A stretch of DNA of 37,779 nt. Source: Fusobacterium_C necrophorum_A (GTDB taxonomy: Bacteria; Fusobacteriota; Fusobacteriia; Fusobacteriales; Fusobacteriaceae). The DNA lies in contig NZ_SBAP01000024.1 of assembly GCF_004134945.1 (NCBI RefSeq), positions 1 to 37,779 on the forward strand. Reading direction: 5' to 3'. This document shows, one piece after another, positions 22,970 through 31,829 of the stretch. The position numbers and the translations under genes were made by a program. How positions within the stretch are numbered: the stretch's first letter is position 1; the number at the start of each line of letters is the position of its first letter. The notes under the pieces are model-generated. The model was not told the DNA's origin. It did not search any database and saw only the letters and a program-made list of their open reading frames with translations.

Positions 22970-24185
22970 CGGTCTGTACTTCCTCTTTCCATTTGATTAA
23001 AGTATAAAAAGAACCACAAATAATATTTAACTTTCGATTCTTTTGTATTAATTTGTCATAGGCCCTCTTCATATCCTCTTCTATTGAAAAAACAGTCGCT
23101 TGGTTGGCAATGTGAAATAGTTCCTCTGCCGTACTTCCCCTTGGATTGTCATCCAAAGAAGTTAAAAGAATATCATCGGAAATCTCTGTCATCATGTCTA
23201 ACATCGCTTTTACATCTTTATCTTTTAAAATAGAAGTTAGGATAGCTACCTCCTTCTTCTGATAATGCTGTTTTACAATTTTTACCAATTCTCTGACTCC
23301 ATCGGGATTGTGAGCTCCGTCCAAAATTACAAGAGGCTCTTTGGAAACTACTTCAAAGCGACATTCCCATACTACTTTTTCCGCCGCTTTCTGAATGATG
23401 TCCTCTGCAATTCCCAATTGTTTTGCAGCTTCATAAGCACATAAAAAATTGTGGTATTGATAATCCCCAAATAGAGAAAAATGATATTGTTTGTCCCCAA
23501 TGTCAATGTGAGTAATAAAATTTTCAAAATCCAAAGTGTAATGCGCCTCTGCATATTTATTCAAAACATTGATTAACTCTGCCTTCTCTTCCAAGATAGC
23601 CTGCAAAAATTCTTCTTGCTGATCCGCTACGATAACTTTCGGACAATTTTTGATAATTCCGGCTTTTTCTTTTGCAATTTTATAAATACTGTCCCCCAAA
23701 TATTCCGTATGATCCAAAGAAACATTGGTAATAATACAAAGAATCGCCTCGGAAACATTGGTGGCATCCAAACGTCCCCCCATTCCTGTTTCTAATACCA
23801 CATAATCAAGTCCTTTATCTCGAAAATAAGAAAACATCATTGCCGTTGTAATTTCAAAAAAAGTGGCATCGATCTTCTCTTCTTTCATAATCTTTTCTAC
23901 TTGATAATAATAGTGTTCTATCTCCTCCTCTGAAATTTGTACTCCATTGGCTACGATTCTTTCATTGAATTTTAAAATGTGAGGGGAAGTATACTTTCCA
24001 ACTCGGTACCCGGCTTCCAATAAAATTTTTTCCAAGGTTGTTGCGGTGGATCCTTTTCCGTTAGTTCCCGCAATATGTATGATTTTATAAGCTCTTTCGG
24101 GATGTCCCAAACGTTCGCATAATCTTTCCATATTTTGTAGACCTAACTTAATCCCGAACATAGAGTGAGAATAAATTTTCATCAT
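22956..24185 (-). CDS. folC: Bifunctional folylpolyglutamate/dihydrofolate synthase
   Basis: A 409-residue Mur-ligase-family enzyme that adds glutamates to folates and may make dihydrofolate from dihydropteroate. Key motifs are the P-loop GTNGKGST (40-47), the SPHILKFNERI segment that follows, ETGMGGRLDATN and the TNVSLDHTEYLG region around residues 155-165, and ILDGAHNPDG about residue 300. I chose the ATG at 24183-24185, which overlaps the mtnN stop as ATGA and follows GGGAGGA by 6-7 nt; the TTG five codons upstream includes that ribosome site. Second gene of the mtnN operon. Confidence 0.93.
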   Translation of the reverse strand: MMKIYSHSMFGIKLGLQNMERLCERLGHPERAYKIIHIAGTNGKGSTATTLEKILLEAGYRVGKYTSPHILKFNERIVANGVQISEEEIEHYYYQVEKIMKEEKIDATFFEITTAMMFSYFRDKGLDYVVLETGMGGRLDATNVSEAILCIITNVSLDHTEYLGDSIYKIAKEKAGIIKNCPKVIVADQQEEFLQAILEEKAELINVLNKYAEAHYTLDFENFITHIDIGDKQYHFSLFGDYQYHNFLCAYEAAKQLGIAEDIIQKAAEKVVWECRFEVVSKEPLVILDGAHNPDGVRELVKIVKQHYQKKEVAILTSILKDKDVKAMLDMMTEISDDILLTSLDDNPRGSTAEELFHIANQATVFSIEEDMKRAYDKLIQKNRKLNIICGSFYTLIKWKEEVQTDEIN

Positions 24186-24898
24186 AATGTTTCCTCCCAA
24201 ATGCTTTCTTGTAAGATTCCTTCTATCATTTTTTTTGAATTCTTAGCAGCTATTTTTACAAATTCCGGATAATCCATTTGAGCTTCATGATTCGCCTTAT
24301 CCGAAATGGAACGAATAATCAAAAAGGGAGTTCCTAAAATATGACAGACATGAGCCACCGCAGCTCCCTCCATCTCTGTGCAATATCCATCAAATGTTTC
24401 CCGTAAAAACCGTATTTTTTCAAGGTCTGCCACAAATTGATCCCCACTTAAAATTCTTCCTTGAAATATATGACTTTCTCCAAAAATCTGATTTCCCACT
24501 TTTTCTGCCACTTTCAATATGCGAGGATCTGCCGGAAAAGCATGAACGTCCATTCTTGGAATTTTTCCCAAAGGATAACCAAAAGCAGTGACATCAAAAT
24601 CATGCTCTACAAGTTCCGTTCCCAATACAATGTCTGCAATCTCAATCTCGGGATACAAAGCCCCTGCCACCCCTGTAAAAAGTAAAGCATTGACCTGAAA
24701 GTGTTGGCTCAATAAGGTAGCACATAAGGCCGCATTGACTTTTCCAATGCCGGCTTCCACCAATACCACCTCTCTACCGTACAATTTTCCTATCATAAAT
24801 TCTAAATCTCCCATTTTTTCCATATGATAGTCCGGCTCTAAATCTTGCTTTAATTCAGTAATTTCTTCATGCATTGCTCCCATAATTCCAATTCTCAT
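24182..24898 (-). CDS. mtnN: 5'-methylthioadenosine/S-adenosylhomocysteine nucleosidase
   Basis: A 238-residue nucleosidase that cleaves S-adenosylhomocysteine and methylthioadenosine to recycle adenine and to yield S-ribosylhomocysteine, the precursor of autoinducer 2. The family opening MRIGIMGAMHEEI, the nucleobase and ribose-binding GIGKVNAALCATLL, FTGVAGALYPEIEIADIVLG, and the TEMEGAAVAHVC motif with catalytic Glu followed by RSISDKANHEA are all present. First gene of an operon with folC, the charged membrane protein and hprK. luxS is not in the window. Reverse-strand extended -10 promoter upstream. Confidence 0.95.
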   Translation of the reverse strand: MRIGIMGAMHEEITELKQDLEPDYHMEKMGDLEFMIGKLYGREVVLVEAGIGKVNAALCATLLSQHFQVNALLFTGVAGALYPEIEIADIVLGTELVEHDFDVTAFGYPLGKIPRMDVHAFPADPRILKVAEKVGNQIFGESHIFQGRILSGDQFVADLEKIRFLRETFDGYCTEMEGAAVAHVCHILGTPFLIIRSISDKANHEAQMDYPEFVKIAAKNSKKMIEGILQESIWEETL

Positions 24899-24933
24899 GC
24901 TATGCTCCCCCCTATTTTATTTACTCATAAAAA

Positions 24934-24939
24934 ATTATA
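24934..24939 (-). promoter_or_regulatory. Extended -10 of the mtnN operon
   Basis: TATAAT on minus preceded by TGT, about 36 nt upstream of the ATG; the -35 region is weak. The divergent lpxL-like promoter is about 66 bp away. Confidence 0.6.
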
Positions 24940-25004
24940 ACACAAAGCCATTTATTTCGCTAGATTTATAAAAAGAAAATTCAAACAAGTCTTTGAAGAT
25001 ATGT

Positions 25005-25010
25005 TATAAT
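25005..25010 (+). promoter_or_regulatory. Extended -10 of the LpxL-like gene
   Basis: TATAAT preceded by TGT, 28 nt upstream of the ATG; the -35 is weak (TTCAAA at 19 bp). Because the transcript should begin near 25017, an upstream TTG at 24993 cannot be the start. Confidence 0.6.
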
Positions 25011-25037
25011 AAAAGAAAATACAAAAGGAGCGTTTTT

Positions 25038-25955
25038 ATGAAGTACCGCATTCAATTTTATCTATTGTTATTTTTTCGACAACTTCTAGTATGGCTGCCG
25101 GAAAAAACTCGTTTTTCTTTTGGAAATTTTTTGGGAAAAGCAGCCTATTATCTGATCTCATCAAGAAGGCAAACAACCCTTTGGAATTTACAGCTTGCCT
25201 TTCCGGAAAAAACAGAGGAAGAACGAAAAAAAATTGCTATTCATTCCTATCAAATTATGACAAAATACTTCTTATCGACTCTCTGGTATGATAGCTATTT
25301 ACAAGAAAAAGTTCGTATTTACAATCAAAATTGTATCAAAAAAGCCTATTGGAAAGGAAAAGGAGTCATGGCTGCTGTCATGCACATGGGAAATATGGAA
25401 GCCGCTGTAAAGGCGGGGGATGGCTTTCCTATTGTAACCGTGGCAAAAGATCAAAGAAATCCTTACCTTGAAAAGTTTATCATCGAAACGAGAAAAAAAA
25501 ATTTAAAACTGGATTTATTGACAAAATCCAGGCAAACCGTAAGACAACTGCAAGCTTATCAAAAAAAAGAAAAAAAATATATCTATGCTCTTTTTTCAGA
25601 TCATAGGGATAAAGGAGCTCATGTCCATTTCTTCGGTTTAGAAACCGTGGCTCCGACGGGAGCTGTCAGTCTTGCTTATAAGTACAATATGCCTCTATTT
25701 CTCGTATATTCTTGCTTAGAGAAAGATAATACTACCAGCATTTATATTTCAGAAGAAATTTCCTTGATTCGAACGGAGAACAGCAAACAAGATATTTTAG
25801 AAAATACACAGCTCCTTATTCATAAAATGGAAGATGTTATTCGCAAGCATCCGGAGCAATGGATGTGGTTCCATGACCGTTGGAATCTATATCGGGATTT
25901 TAAAAAAGAAGGTCTCCTTCCTCCTTTTTTACAAGAAAAAAATAAGGGAGAGTAA
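25038..25955 (+). CDS. Lipid A (LpxL/HtrB-family) acyltransferase
   Basis: A 305-residue inner-membrane-associated acyltransferase. The catalytic H-x4-E motif is His116 to Glu121 (HMGNMEAA); the HtrB-family C-terminal PEQWMWFHDRWN is clear, as is the NLQLAFPEKTEEE segment near residue 50. One hydrophobic N-terminal segment (residues 6-20) anchors it. Relatives add a secondary acyl chain to lipid A, so this predicts an LPS outer membrane; the exact acyl donor and position are unknown. I chose ATG 25038, 8 nt after AAAAGGAG. Divergent from mtnN and convergent with hbd, with the shared hairpin forming at its stop codon. Confidence 0.87.
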   Translation: MKYRIQFYLLLFFRQLLVWLPEKTRFSFGNFLGKAAYYLISSRRQTTLWNLQLAFPEKTEEERKKIAIHSYQIMTKYFLSTLWYDSYLQEKVRIYNQNCIKKAYWKGKGVMAAVMHMGNMEAAVKAGDGFPIVTVAKDQRNPYLEKFIIETRKKNLKLDLLTKSRQTVRQLQAYQKKEKKYIYALFSDHRDKGAHVHFFGLETVAPTGAVSLAYKYNMPLFLVYSCLEKDNTTSIYISEEISLIRTENSKQDILENTQLLIHKMEDVIRKHPEQWMWFHDRWNLYRDFKKEGLLPPFLQEKNKGE

Positions 25956-25968
25956 AATATGCTCTCCC
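25946..25968. terminator. Bidirectional terminator between the LpxL-like gene and hbd
   Basis: GGGAGAG (25946-25952) pairs with CTCTCCC (25962-25968); the 9-nt loop contains the TAA stop codon of the LpxL-like gene. T-rich tracts follow on both strands, though interrupted by C on plus. It ends 10 bp before the hbd stop. Confidence 0.7.
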
Positions 25969-25977
25969 TTTCTTTCA

Positions 25978-26817
25978 TTAATATTTGTAGAATCCTTCTC
26001 CTGATTTCATTCCTAATTTTCCACCACGAACCATTTTTCTCAACAATGGATGAGGTCTGTATTTCGTGTCTCCAAATTCTTTATACAATACTTCCATAAT
26101 AGCTAGACAAACATCCAATCCGATCAAATCTCCTAAAGCTAAAGGTCCCATCGGATGATTTGCTCCCAATTTCATTGCAGAATCAATTCCTTCTACGGAA
26201 GCAACACCGTCTGCATAAATTCCTACCGCTTCATTGATCATAGGAATTAAAATTCTGTTTACCACAAATCCAGCCGCTTCTTCTACTTGTACAGGAACTT
26301 TTCCAATTTCTTCGGAAACTTTTTTAATCGTGTCCACCATTTCTACCGGTGTATTCAATCCGGCAATCACTTCCACCAATTTCATAACCGGTGCAGGATT
26401 AAAGAAGTGCATTCCAATAACCGGTCTATCCAATCCTGCCCCAATTTCTGTAATGGATAAAGAAGAAGTATTTGTTGCAAAGATCGCTTCCGGTTTGCAA
26501 ATTGCCTGTAATTCTTTAAAGGTTTGTTTTTTGATTTCCATATTTTCAACAGCAGCTTCGATGATCAAATCACAATCTCCACATTTTTCTTTTGTTCCGG
26601 TTGTAATTTTAGAAAGAATGGAGTCTGCTACCGCTTGTTCCATTTTTCCTTTGGCAATTCTTTTGTCAAATCCTTTTTTTAATTTTTCCTTTCCTCTTGC
26701 AGCAAATTCATCATTAATATCACACAATACTACTTCATACCCCTCTGCTTGTGCAAACGCTTGTGCAATTCCAGACCCCATAGTTCCGGCTCCAATAACT
26801 CCAACTTTCATATTCAT
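25978..26817 (-). CDS. hbd: 3-hydroxybutyryl-CoA dehydrogenase
   Basis: A 279-residue enzyme that reduces acetoacetyl-CoA to 3-hydroxybutyryl-CoA with NAD(P)H, in the fermentation of acetyl-CoA or amino acids to butyrate. The Rossmann dinucleotide motif is GVIGAGTMGSGIAQAFA at residues 6-22; the catalytic histidine sits in GMHFFNPAPVMKLVEV near residue 137. It follows crt by 28 bp in a mrp-crt-hbd operon. The rest of the pathway (thl, bcd, etfAB, buk or but) is not in this window. Confidence 0.95.
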   Translation of the reverse strand: MNMKVGVIGAGTMGSGIAQAFAQAEGYEVVLCDINDEFAARGKEKLKKGFDKRIAKGKMEQAVADSILSKITTGTKEKCGDCDLIIEAAVENMEIKKQTFKELQAICKPEAIFATNTSSLSITEIGAGLDRPVIGMHFFNPAPVMKLVEVIAGLNTPVEMVDTIKKVSEEIGKVPVQVEEAAGFVVNRILIPMINEAVGIYADGVASVEGIDSAMKLGANHPMGPLALGDLIGLDVCLAIMEVLYKEFGDTKYRPHPLLRKMVRGGKLGMKSGEGFYKY

Positions 26818-26845
26818 ATCCTCCTTAGTATTTTTGTCAGTATTT

Positions 26846-27622
26846 TTATTTATTGTTGAATCCTTCTACTTTTCTCTTTTCCAAGAATGCTTTCATTCCT
26901 TCTCGTTGATCTTCCGTCTCAAAACATTGAGCAAATAACTTGGATTCGAAATCTACCGCCTCATCCATTGCCAAATCATAACCCCCATTGATAGCTTCTT
27001 TACACATTCTCACTGCAATCGGAGCATTTTTTGCAATTTTATTTGCCAATTTCATTGCTTCTGGCATCAAATCCGCCAACGGATATACTGCATTTACCAA
27101 TCCTACGGAAAAAGCTTCTTCCGCTTTCATATTTTTGCAAGAAAAAATAATTTCTTTTGCCTTTCCTTGTCCAATCAATCTGGCTAGCCGTTGCGTTCCT
27201 CCAAATCCGGGAGTAATTCCTAAGCCTACTTCCGGCTGTCCAAATAAAGCGTTGTCTGAACAGATACGAATATCACAACTCATAGCAATTTCGCAACCTC
27301 CTCCCAACACAAATCCATTGATAGCCGCAATTACAGGAATAGGAAAAGTTTCAATTTTTCTGAAAACTCTATTTCCTCTTTTTCCAAACTCTTCCGCTTC
27401 TTTTTGAGATAGAGAATACATTTCTGCAATATCCGCTCCCGCTACAAAAGACTTTTCTCCCGCTCCGGTTAATACAACAACTCTTGTTTTTTGTAGGTCC
27501 ACAGCATCCAATGTTTTATCCAGTTCTTCCAATACTTGGCTATTTAATGCATTCAATGCCTTCGGTCTGTCAATGGTCACTACTCCGATAAATCCTTCTT
27601 GTTGATATTTTACAAATTCCAT
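26846..27622 (-). CDS. crt: Crotonase, 3-hydroxybutyryl-CoA dehydratase
   Basis: A 258-residue enoyl-CoA hydratase-family enzyme converting 3-hydroxybutyryl-CoA to crotonyl-CoA in butyrate formation. Oxyanion-hole segments are visible: SFVAGADIAEM near residue 70 and FVLGGGCEIAMSCD near residue 105; the catalytic Glu pair is in EVGLGITPGFGGTQRL near residue 140. I chose ATG 27620-27622 after GGAGGG; an upstream TTG eleven codons earlier has no ribosome site. Its neighbour hbd supplies the substrate. Confidence 0.94.
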   Translation of the reverse strand: MEFVKYQQEGFIGVVTIDRPKALNALNSQVLEELDKTLDAVDLQKTRVVVLTGAGEKSFVAGADIAEMYSLSQKEAEEFGKRGNRVFRKIETFPIPVIAAINGFVLGGGCEIAMSCDIRICSDNALFGQPEVGLGITPGFGGTQRLARLIGQGKAKEIIFSCKNMKAEEAFSVGLVNAVYPLADLMPEAMKLANKIAKNAPIAVRMCKEAINGGYDLAMDEAVDFESKLFAQCFETEDQREGMKAFLEKRKVEGFNNK

Positions 27623-27659
27623 AATACACCCTCCTACTATTTGTTCGTACAACAATCCC

Positions 27660-28484
27660 CTATTTTAAAAGTTTCAGGAATCGATCTGTAATTTCTTTGA
27701 AAATCATACCAATTCCAGAATCATCTCCTTGCGTCATTTTTGCAATTTCTTGTTTCATAGGAAGTTCTCCTAAAAGATTTAAATTCATTTCCTGTAAAGA
27801 ATCTCTTCCTCCATTGTTATCATGAAAACGAATAATGCTTTCACACCCAGGACAAACGATATAGCTCATATTTTCTACCAGTCCAAGGATAGGAATATTC
27901 ATTTTCTTTGTCATATTGACAGCCTTTGCCACAATCATAGAAACCATATCCTGAGGAACTGATACCATAACCACTCCGTCCAAAGGAAGAGATTGCATTA
28001 CCGTCAAGGCAACATCTCCCGTTCCCGGTGGCATATCAATGAAAAGGAAATCCAATTCTCCCCAAATCACATCATTCCAAAATTGCTTTACGACATTTCC
28101 GACAACCGGTCCTCTCCACACGACCGGTTCATTTTCATCCTCCAACAGTAAATTCAAGGACATCACTTTGATTCCTTCTTTTGTCAACACAGGAAATATT
28201 TCAGTTTCAGAAACCGCTTCTGCTCTTTCCTCTCGTATTCCCGTTAATCTTGGAATACTTGGTCCCGTAATATCTCCGTCTAAAATTCCCACTTTATATC
28301 CTCTTGCCTGTAGTTCTTTTGCCAGTAAGACGGTGACCGTTGATTTTCCTACTCCACCTTTTCCGCTCATGATTCCAATTACTTTTTTTATTTGATTCAA
28401 AGGATTGGTATTTTTTTCTCCACAGGTCGCTTTCTTCTCTGTACTACATCCGCTAGAAGATGGACAAGTGCTACATCCTGACAT
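27660..28484 (-). CDS. Mrp/NBP35-family iron-sulfur carrier ATPase
   Basis: A 274-residue P-loop ATPase. The deviant Walker A is SGKGGVGKST (40-49), a hallmark of the MinD/Mrp group, with a second motif DGDITGPSIPRLTG and DMPPGTGD downstream. A cysteine-rich N terminus (Cys4, Cys7, Cys13, Cys21) and a C-terminal CPGC motif are the likely cluster-binding sites. The family delivers Fe-S clusters to target proteins. It is the first gene of an operon with crt and hbd; butyryl-CoA and related enzymes depend on Fe-S or flavin cofactors, but whether this protein serves them is inference. Confidence 0.9.
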   Translation of the reverse strand: MSGCSTCPSSSGCSTEKKATCGEKNTNPLNQIKKVIGIMSGKGGVGKSTVTVLLAKELQARGYKVGILDGDITGPSIPRLTGIREERAEAVSETEIFPVLTKEGIKVMSLNLLLEDENEPVVWRGPVVGNVVKQFWNDVIWGELDFLFIDMPPGTGDVALTVMQSLPLDGVVMVSVPQDMVSMIVAKAVNMTKKMNIPILGLVENMSYIVCPGCESIIRFHDNNGGRDSLQEMNLNLLGELPMKQEIAKMTQGDDSGIGMIFKEITDRFLKLLK

Positions 28485-28525
28485 TTTGTTACCTCCGTAC
28501 TCTCATATAATCATTCCTTATCCAG

Positions 28526-28554
28526 ATTGTAATCTTTTCTCACAACTTTGTCAA
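28526..28554 (-). promoter_or_regulatory. Promoter of the mrp-crt-hbd operon
   Basis: Consensus TTGACA (28549-28554) and TACAAT (28526-28531) on minus, 17-bp spacer. The -35 lies only 6 bp past the era stop codon, so no terminator separates the two operons. Confidence 0.88.
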
Positions 28555-28560
28555 CCTATT

Positions 28561-29451
28561 TTACTCCTCGTAAGAATATCCCAACTCCTTTAAAAATGGT
28601 TTCTTCTTTCTCCAATCGTCTTTCACTTTTACCCAAAGAGTCAGGTAAATTTTTCGCTCCAACAAACTTTCTATTTCTTTTCTCGCTTCGCTTCCAATCT
28701 CTTTTAACATTTTCCCGTTTTTTCCAATTAAAATTCCTTTTTGGGAAGCTCTCTCCACATAGATATTGATATCAAACTTATCCTTTGCTTCCTTTCGCTC
28801 CGCAACATTTAAAATTTCAATGGCAACCGAATGAGGAATTTCATCCCTTGTCTTTTCCAATATTTTTTCTCGTACAATTTCTGTAATCATTCGATAAACA
28901 GACATATCTGTATACATATCTTCGGGATAATATTGAATTCCCTCTTCTAAATACTCCTCTAAAGCTTCCAATAGACGAGCCAATCCGAAAGAATACATTC
29001 CGGAAGCGAAGACTACTTTCAACCCGTCTCCCAATTTCTCAACAATTTCCGCTTTCTTTTCTTCCATCTCTTGGTCACTGATTCTGTCTATTTTATTTAC
29101 CAGAACAACAACAGGTTTTCGAGCCTCTTTTATTTTCTCCCAAATGAAAAAATCTCCGGTACTGATTTCCTGTGTTCCATCCAACAAAAATAAAATCGCA
29201 TCCGCATCCTTAAAACTTCGAATGGCAATCTCCGTCATATACTCTCCCAAAAGATGTTTGGGTTTATGAATCCCCGGAGTATCAATAAAAATATATTGTT
29301 TTCCTTGAACATTTAAAATTCCCTTAATATTATCTCGTGTTGTTCCGGCCTTATCTGACACAATCGCCACCTTTTCCGCCACCAGCTTATTCATCAAGGT
29401 TGATTTTCCTACATTAGGTCTCCCTACTACCGCTATAAATCCCGCTTTCAA
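28561..29451 (-). CDS. era: Ribosome-assembly GTPase Era
   Basis: A 296-residue essential GTPase needed for 30S subunit maturation. G1 is GRPNVGKST (10-18), G2 a Thr in AGTTRDNI, G3 DTPG near residue 58 and G4 NKID near residue 120; the C-terminal KH domain binding 16S rRNA is recognised from GKNGKMLKEIGSEARKEIESLL. It starts with TTG (29449-29451) after AGGAGA, directly after the recombinase-like gene's TAA. Last gene of the ftsX-envC-nadK-recN operon. The usual neighbours rnc and ybeY are not here. Confidence 0.95.
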   Translation of the reverse strand: MKAGFIAVVGRPNVGKSTLMNKLVAEKVAIVSDKAGTTRDNIKGILNVQGKQYIFIDTPGIHKPKHLLGEYMTEIAIRSFKDADAILFLLDGTQEISTGDFFIWEKIKEARKPVVVLVNKIDRISDQEMEEKKAEIVEKLGDGLKVVFASGMYSFGLARLLEALEEYLEEGIQYYPEDMYTDMSVYRMITEIVREKILEKTRDEIPHSVAIEILNVAERKEAKDKFDINIYVERASQKGILIGKNGKMLKEIGSEARKEIESLLERKIYLTLWVKVKDDWRKKKPFLKELGYSYEE

Positions 29452-30165
29452 TTATCTATCTCCTATTCCTATTTCAAAATAATGCTCTCTTATTTTTTTT
29501 ATGTCTATCTTCTCCCGTTTCCAACTCTCTTTTTTTATTTGAGAAGCCCTCCAATTCGGATTTCTTTTTTTCAGTTCTTTGTCATACTGCTGTCGATTTC
29601 CTTGAAAAACTTTTTCTTCCGGAGTTTTCTGAGAAACTATTTTTTGAAATTCCCCTTCTAAAAAACTCGGAATTTCATAGGAATATACTTTTCCTTGCCT
29701 TTTTCCGACCAGCTTTTTAAAATCATACTCCTGTAAACTTGCTACCTTAACATCAAATAAATCTAAAATTTTTGCTTCGCTTTCCCACAACATTTGTGTC
29801 AGCAATTTCATTTCCTCGCTCAAATTCGAGAGTAAAAATTGATATTCCTCCTCAGACAGTCGTTCTTTCTTCTCCTTCTCCTGTTTTCTTTCTGTTGGAA
29901 TCAGCAGAGGAAAAGGATTTCTTTTTATTTTCCTCTCTATCAACAAGTATTGATAAAACTTTCGAATGACGCTTTGCTTTCTTCGAAGACTGCTTTCTTT
30001 TAATTTTTCCTGACAGACTTCAAAATACCTCCGTAACTCTTCTTCTTCCGCCTCTAAAAAACTTTTTTCCAAAAATTCTCGTAACTGCTCCAAATCTCTC
30101 CGATATATTTTTCTTGTCTTTTCTTGTCCCACTTTTTGTTCCAGATACACTTCCACTTCCTTCAT
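29452..30165 (-). CDS. Degenerate tyrosine-recombinase-like protein (no catalytic tyrosine seen)
   Basis: A 237-residue protein. Residues 1-85 fit the SAM-like core-binding domain of Xer/phage integrases (KTRKIYRRDLEQLREFL, SSLRRKQSVIRKFYQYLLIERKI). The rest should be the catalytic domain, but the first Arg position reads ESEAKILDL in place of TGLRVSEL, the H-x-x-R box is reduced to IREHYFE at the very end, and the chain stops before the final box with the nucleophilic Tyr. The gene overlaps recN by 4 nt (ATGA) and abuts era, and the reading frame is intact, so it looks maintained. It probably binds DNA or a partner without recombining; that is inference. A truncated pseudogene is less likely given the intact frame and coupling. 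Confidence 0.7.
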   Translation of the reverse strand: MKEVEVYLEQKVGQEKTRKIYRRDLEQLREFLEKSFLEAEEEELRRYFEVCQEKLKESSLRRKQSVIRKFYQYLLIERKIKRNPFPLLIPTERKQEKEKKERLSEEEYQFLLSNLSEEMKLLTQMLWESEAKILDLFDVKVASLQEYDFKKLVGKRQGKVYSYEIPSFLEGEFQKIVSQKTPEEKVFQGNRQQYDKELKKRNPNWRASQIKKESWKREKIDIKKIREHYFEIGIGDR

Positions 30166-31829
30166 AGACGACCCTCTTCTAACATTTCTTTTGCCAATTC
30201 CAACACAGAGTCTGTGATTTGTTCTCCGGACAACATACGAGCAATTTCTCGAATTCTCTCTTCTTCTCCTAATTCTGTCACGGAACTCAAAGTCTTTTCT
30301 CCGGAAACATCTTTTTCAATATAAAATTGCTGGCTTGCCCTTGCCGCAATCGCCGGAGAATGTGTAATGGAAATTACTTGGGCTCTCTGTCCAATTTCCT
30401 GCAATTTGTCCCCAATTTTCTTGACAGTCTCTCCTCCAACTCCCACATCAATCTCATCGAAAATTAAAATAGGAATCTGATCCACCCTTGAGAACAGCCC
30501 CTTAATGGCCAGCATAATTCGACTTACTTCTCCCCCGGAGGCAATTTTTGCCAATGGTTTCATACTTTGCCCCAAATTGGTGGAAATAAAAAATTCAATT
30601 TCCTCCATTCCTTGCGGAGAAATGCCTTCTTTTTCATGAAATTGAACATGCAATCTCGCTTCTTCCATTTTTAAAAACTGTAACTCCTGCTCCAATTCTT
30701 TTTCAATAAAATGAGCTATCTTCCATCTTTCATTATGAAGTTGCAAGGCTTTATCTTGATAGCTTTGAGAAATTTGTTTTCTCTTCTCAATCAAATTCTT
30801 AACTTCCAAATTATTTTCATCCAAAAAGTTAATCTTATCCGCAATACTCTCTCTGAACATTAAAATATCTTTAATACTTCCATTATACTTATTTTTGATT
30901 CGATTGATTTCATCTAAACGCTTGGAAATCCGATCCAAATTTCCCTCTTCCACTTCAATAGAATCCTGCAACTCATCTAAGACTCCCAAACAATCATCCA
31001 ATTGATAAGAAATGGTTTCCAAAGACTCATAAGCATCTTGAAACTCTTTTCCATATTTCCCCAAATTCTCTATATTTTTTTTAGATTGATGTAATAAAGA
31101 ACTTGCATTATATTCTCCGTCTCGTAAAGCATACAAGGTAGTATATAATTTCTCCTTGATCTGTCCCGCATGAAAAATTTTCTTATACTCTTCCTCTAAT
31201 TTCTCGTCTTCTCCCTCTTGCAACTCCAATTTTTCAATCTCTTGTAGCTGATATTCATAAAATTCTTTTTTTTCTAAGGCTTCTTGTCGATGTGTTTCAA
31301 TTTCCTTAATTCTCTTATCCAGTCTGTCATATTCTTTCGCCAGACTTTCCACTTCCTGTTTTATCTCCTGTCCTTTTTTTTCTAAAAAATGATCCAACAG
31401 TTTTTGATGATTGCTTTTATTCAACAACATTTGATGAGAATGCTGCCCCACAATATCCACTAGAGAAGACATGATTTCTCGAAGTTCTGTCACATTCACC
31501 CGTATATTATTTACATAGATTTTAGACTTTCCATTTCGATCCAGTTGACGACGAACGACCACCTCTCCGTCTTCAATGGAAATTCCAAACTTTTGTAACT
31601 CTTCTTCCTGTTTTTCCGTAATATCGAAAACTCCTTGAGCCAATAAGGAATTTTCTCCATCTCGAATCATATCCACAGAAGCTTTTTCTCCAATTAAAAG
31701 GTTGATTCCCGATAAAATAATAGACTTTCCGGCTCCTGTTTCTCCTGTTAACACGACAAATCCCTCTTGAAACTCCAAGTCCAATTCTTCTATAATCGCT
31801 AAATTTTCAATTTTTAACTCTCTTAGCAT
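30162..31829 (-). CDS. recN: DNA repair protein RecN
   Basis: A 555-residue SMC-like ATPase that acts early at DNA double-strand breaks. The N-terminal Walker A (TGETGAGKSIIL, about 28-39), long central coiled coil (about 150-370), a C-terminal signature (IASGGEVSRIMLAIKG) and Walker B (PILIFDEIDVGVGG) match RecN. I chose the ATG at 31827-31829, which overlaps the nadK stop by 7 nt and follows GGGGAG by 7 nt; a start five codons upstream has no ribosome site. The genes nadK-recN are adjacent in many bacteria. Confidence 0.95.
   Translation of the reverse strand: MLRELKIENLAIIEELDLEFQEGFVVLTGETGAGKSIILSGINLLIGEKASVDMIRDGENSLLAQGVFDITEKQEEELQKFGISIEDGEVVVRRQLDRNGKSKIYVNNIRVNVTELREIMSSLVDIVGQHSHQMLLNKSNHQKLLDHFLEKKGQEIKQEVESLAKEYDRLDKRIKEIETHRQEALEKKEFYEYQLQEIEKLELQEGEDEKLEEEYKKIFHAGQIKEKLYTTLYALRDGEYNASSLLHQSKKNIENLGKYGKEFQDAYESLETISYQLDDCLGVLDELQDSIEVEEGNLDRISKRLDEINRIKNKYNGSIKDILMFRESIADKINFLDENNLEVKNLIEKRKQISQSYQDKALQLHNERWKIAHFIEKELEQELQFLKMEEARLHVQFHEKEGISPQGMEEIEFFISTNLGQSMKPLAKIASGGEVSRIMLAIKGLFSRVDQIPILIFDEIDVGVGGETVKKIGDKLQEIGQRAQVISITHSPAIAARASQQFYIEKDVSGEKTLSSVTELGEEERIREIARMLSGEQITDSVLELAKEMLEEGRL

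Noticed and set aside
24993..25037. Upstream TTG start for the LpxL-like gene
   Set aside because: It lies before the -10 box at 25005-25010, so it would not be transcribed; ATG 25038 has a good ribosome site.
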